Assembly: GCF_034702125.1 (NCBI RefSeq)
Contig: NC_085876.1
Span: 27,343,552-27,407,551, forward strand
Reading direction: 5' to 3'
Source: Engraulis encrasicolus
Lineage: Eukaryota > Chordata > Actinopteri > Clupeiformes > Engraulidae
Length of the DNA: 64,000 nt
Part shown: piece after piece, positions 62,816 through 64,000 of the stretch
How the letters are laid out: the number at the start of each line of letters is the position of its first letter
How positions within the stretch are numbered: the first letter of the stretch is position 1
Notes under the pieces: model-generated
Seen by the model: only the letters and a program-made list of their open reading frames with translations
The model's database searches: none
What the model was told of the DNA's origin: nothing
Translations under genes and position numbers: made by a program

Positions 62816-63172
62816 AGGTACACTGTGCAGGAAATGGTCAAAAAGGGTACTGCAACTATGCTGATCATGGAAATTGGGCTGCCTATTGCCAAATTTGATC
62901 TTTACATGAAAGTTTAATGAGTAATAAACAAATATTTTCTAGTGGGGTCCAAGTACAGTCATTTTTGCCGCTAAAAATGGCTATTTTTGGAAATTCAAAA
63001 TGGCGGACCATGGAGAAGATCCCCCTTTTCATGTATGAAAAGTGCAAATTTTCCAGTCATAATGAATACTTAGAATTTGATGCTGGTGGTAAGTATTCAT
63101 GAAAAGGGTAATTAGTGAATGGGCAGCATGAATTCTGGAAATTAACAACTAAAAATCTCACACAGTGTCCCT
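62816..63172 (+). mobile_element. TTAA MITE, family M1, copy 4
   Basis: TTAA at 62812-62815 and 63173-63176; ends AGGTACACTGTGCAGG and CACAGTGTCCCT; marker AAAATGGCGGACCATGGAG present. It lies about 420 bp upstream of the MED30 start codon. Confidence 0.92.
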
Positions 63173-63176
63173 TTAA

Positions 63177-63596
63177 GGGAGAAACAGACTATCAAAGGTT
63201 TACATGTGAGGGTAGGACACTATGCATTCAGCCTTGATTATATCAGTCAGTGTAAGTCACAAAAGGATGTCTGAGGTATAGTTGGAAAGCTCTTGTCTGG
63301 CTCTACACATTACACACACAGCATGGAACACAACAACCTTCAGAATATGAATTATGATATATTGAAAAATTAAGAATTGAATATCAAAAAAACTTATATT
63401 TTAAAATGGCTGGTTTCTTGTCTAAACATAGCCTGTAAGGTCATAAACGACACCTGAAAATGGGGTGTTTGCATTTGCATTTCTCGAAAGCCAATTGTAA
63501 ACTCTGATCAACTTGCCATGGTCTGACCTAATGAATTAGTTTAATTAATTTCCTTAACAGTTTCACTAAGTAAAGTATTTCTTCTTTCCCCCTCAG
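63177..63596 (+). promoter_or_regulatory. 5' flank of MED30 with an acceptor-like site next to the ATG
   Basis: A pyrimidine tract ending ccccctcag (to 63596) abuts the start codon exactly, as if a 5' UTR intron ends here. No TATA box is seen. The true first exon and promoter could lie further upstream, beyond the MITE at 62816. Confidence 0.35.
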
Positions 63597-63833
63597 ATGG
63601 CCACCTCCTTACCTCAGAAGGGCCCTAGTCTTGCCAGTATGCCCTCCCAGCAGCAACCTCACATGCACCCTGGTCCTGGTCCGGGCACTGGTGGGCAGCA
63701 GCAACCACCTGGGCCTCCACAGGGGGCTTTGCGAGAAATCTCCCCAGTGTACCTGTGCCGAATCGGGCAAGAGACCGTCCAGGACATCGTTAGCCGCACC
63801 ATGGAGGTTTTCCAACTAGCGAGAGCCACACAG
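63597..63833 (+). CDS. med30: Mediator complex subunit 30, first coding exon (partial gene)
   Basis: Seventy-nine codons from ATG to a CAG/GTGAGT donor (63834). Residues 1-46 form a low-complexity Gln/Pro/Gly/His-rich lead; residues 54-65 (CRIGQETVQDIV) and the following RTMEVFQLARATQ are the highly conserved start of the MED30 helical region. The human protein ends its first exon at the equivalent Gln, supporting the donor. MED30 is a metazoan Mediator head-associated subunit linking activators to RNA polymerase II in the nucleus. The fish lead is longer than the human one. The remaining exons lie beyond the window. It faces away from gene C, 12 kb to the left. Confidence 0.93.
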
Positions 63834-64000
63834 GTGAGTTGATAGTGAAATAATTACTCATTCACATAGGCGTAGGTTAAATCTAGTGAAAAGGTGTAAG
63901 GGGGTCGAAGTAAAATCAAGGAGCAAACATACAACACTTATTTAAGCAACTTCAGTGCATTCTAGTGCGATGGGTGTGCTTTATTTTTATTCAATATGTG
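63834..64000 (+). other. med30: start of MED30 intron 1
   Basis: GTGAGT donor followed by AT-rich sequence to the window edge. Confidence 0.85.

Overview
This window looks like teleost fish nuclear DNA. It is intron-bearing and AT-rich, with long CA/GT, GA and CAT microsatellites. It is packed with fish-type mobile DNA: APE-type LINEs, Tc1/mariner, hAT-like, PIF/Harbinger-like and TTAA-target elements. There is no bacterial-style gene organisation. The only host gene I can name is MED30, whose first coding exon lies at the right end.

Layout. 1-5516: a LINE with the end of ORF1 and a complete ORF2 region, split by a 987-bp hAT-like insertion. 5517-8506: microsatellites and a MITE nested inside another MITE. 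8539-12189 (minus): gene A, a two-exon mucin-like protein of about 613 aa. 12190-20373: mostly repeats. 20374-21186 (minus): gene B, a two-exon mucin-like protein of about 105 aa with a TATA box. 21727-23526: a Tc1 remnant and a palindromic element. 23823-30192: a 6.4-kb element flanked by TTAA, with long inverted arms, a decayed orphan ORF and at least three nested insertions. 30197-39246: anonymous DNA, a LINE tail, a deleted Tc1 element and MITEs. 39247-43513: a three-level nest of DNA transposons with target duplications at each level. 44281-46015: a PIF/Harbinger-like element. 48397-51856 (minus): gene C, a third two-exon mucin-like protein of about 166 aa. 50759-50856: about 97 G residues. 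52364-63172: microsatellites, a Tc1 element with inverted duplicated ends, and MITEs. 63597-63833 (plus): the start of MED30.

The main biological signal is the trio of genes A, B and C. All are on the minus strand. Each has a short signal-peptide exon joined through a phase-0 intron to one Ser/Thr-rich exon that ends in a hydrophobic, GPI-signal-like tail. They look like a tandem cluster of small surface sialomucins spread apart by transposons. Their function is inferred from architecture only; I recognise no specific orthologue.

The rest is mainly a record of nested transposition. Many insertions can be dated relative to one another from exact target-site duplications. Nothing here is clearly a new defence or enzymatic system. 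The best candidates for something undescribed are the mucin cluster and the long-armed TTAA element that appears to carry an orphan zinc-motif gene family.
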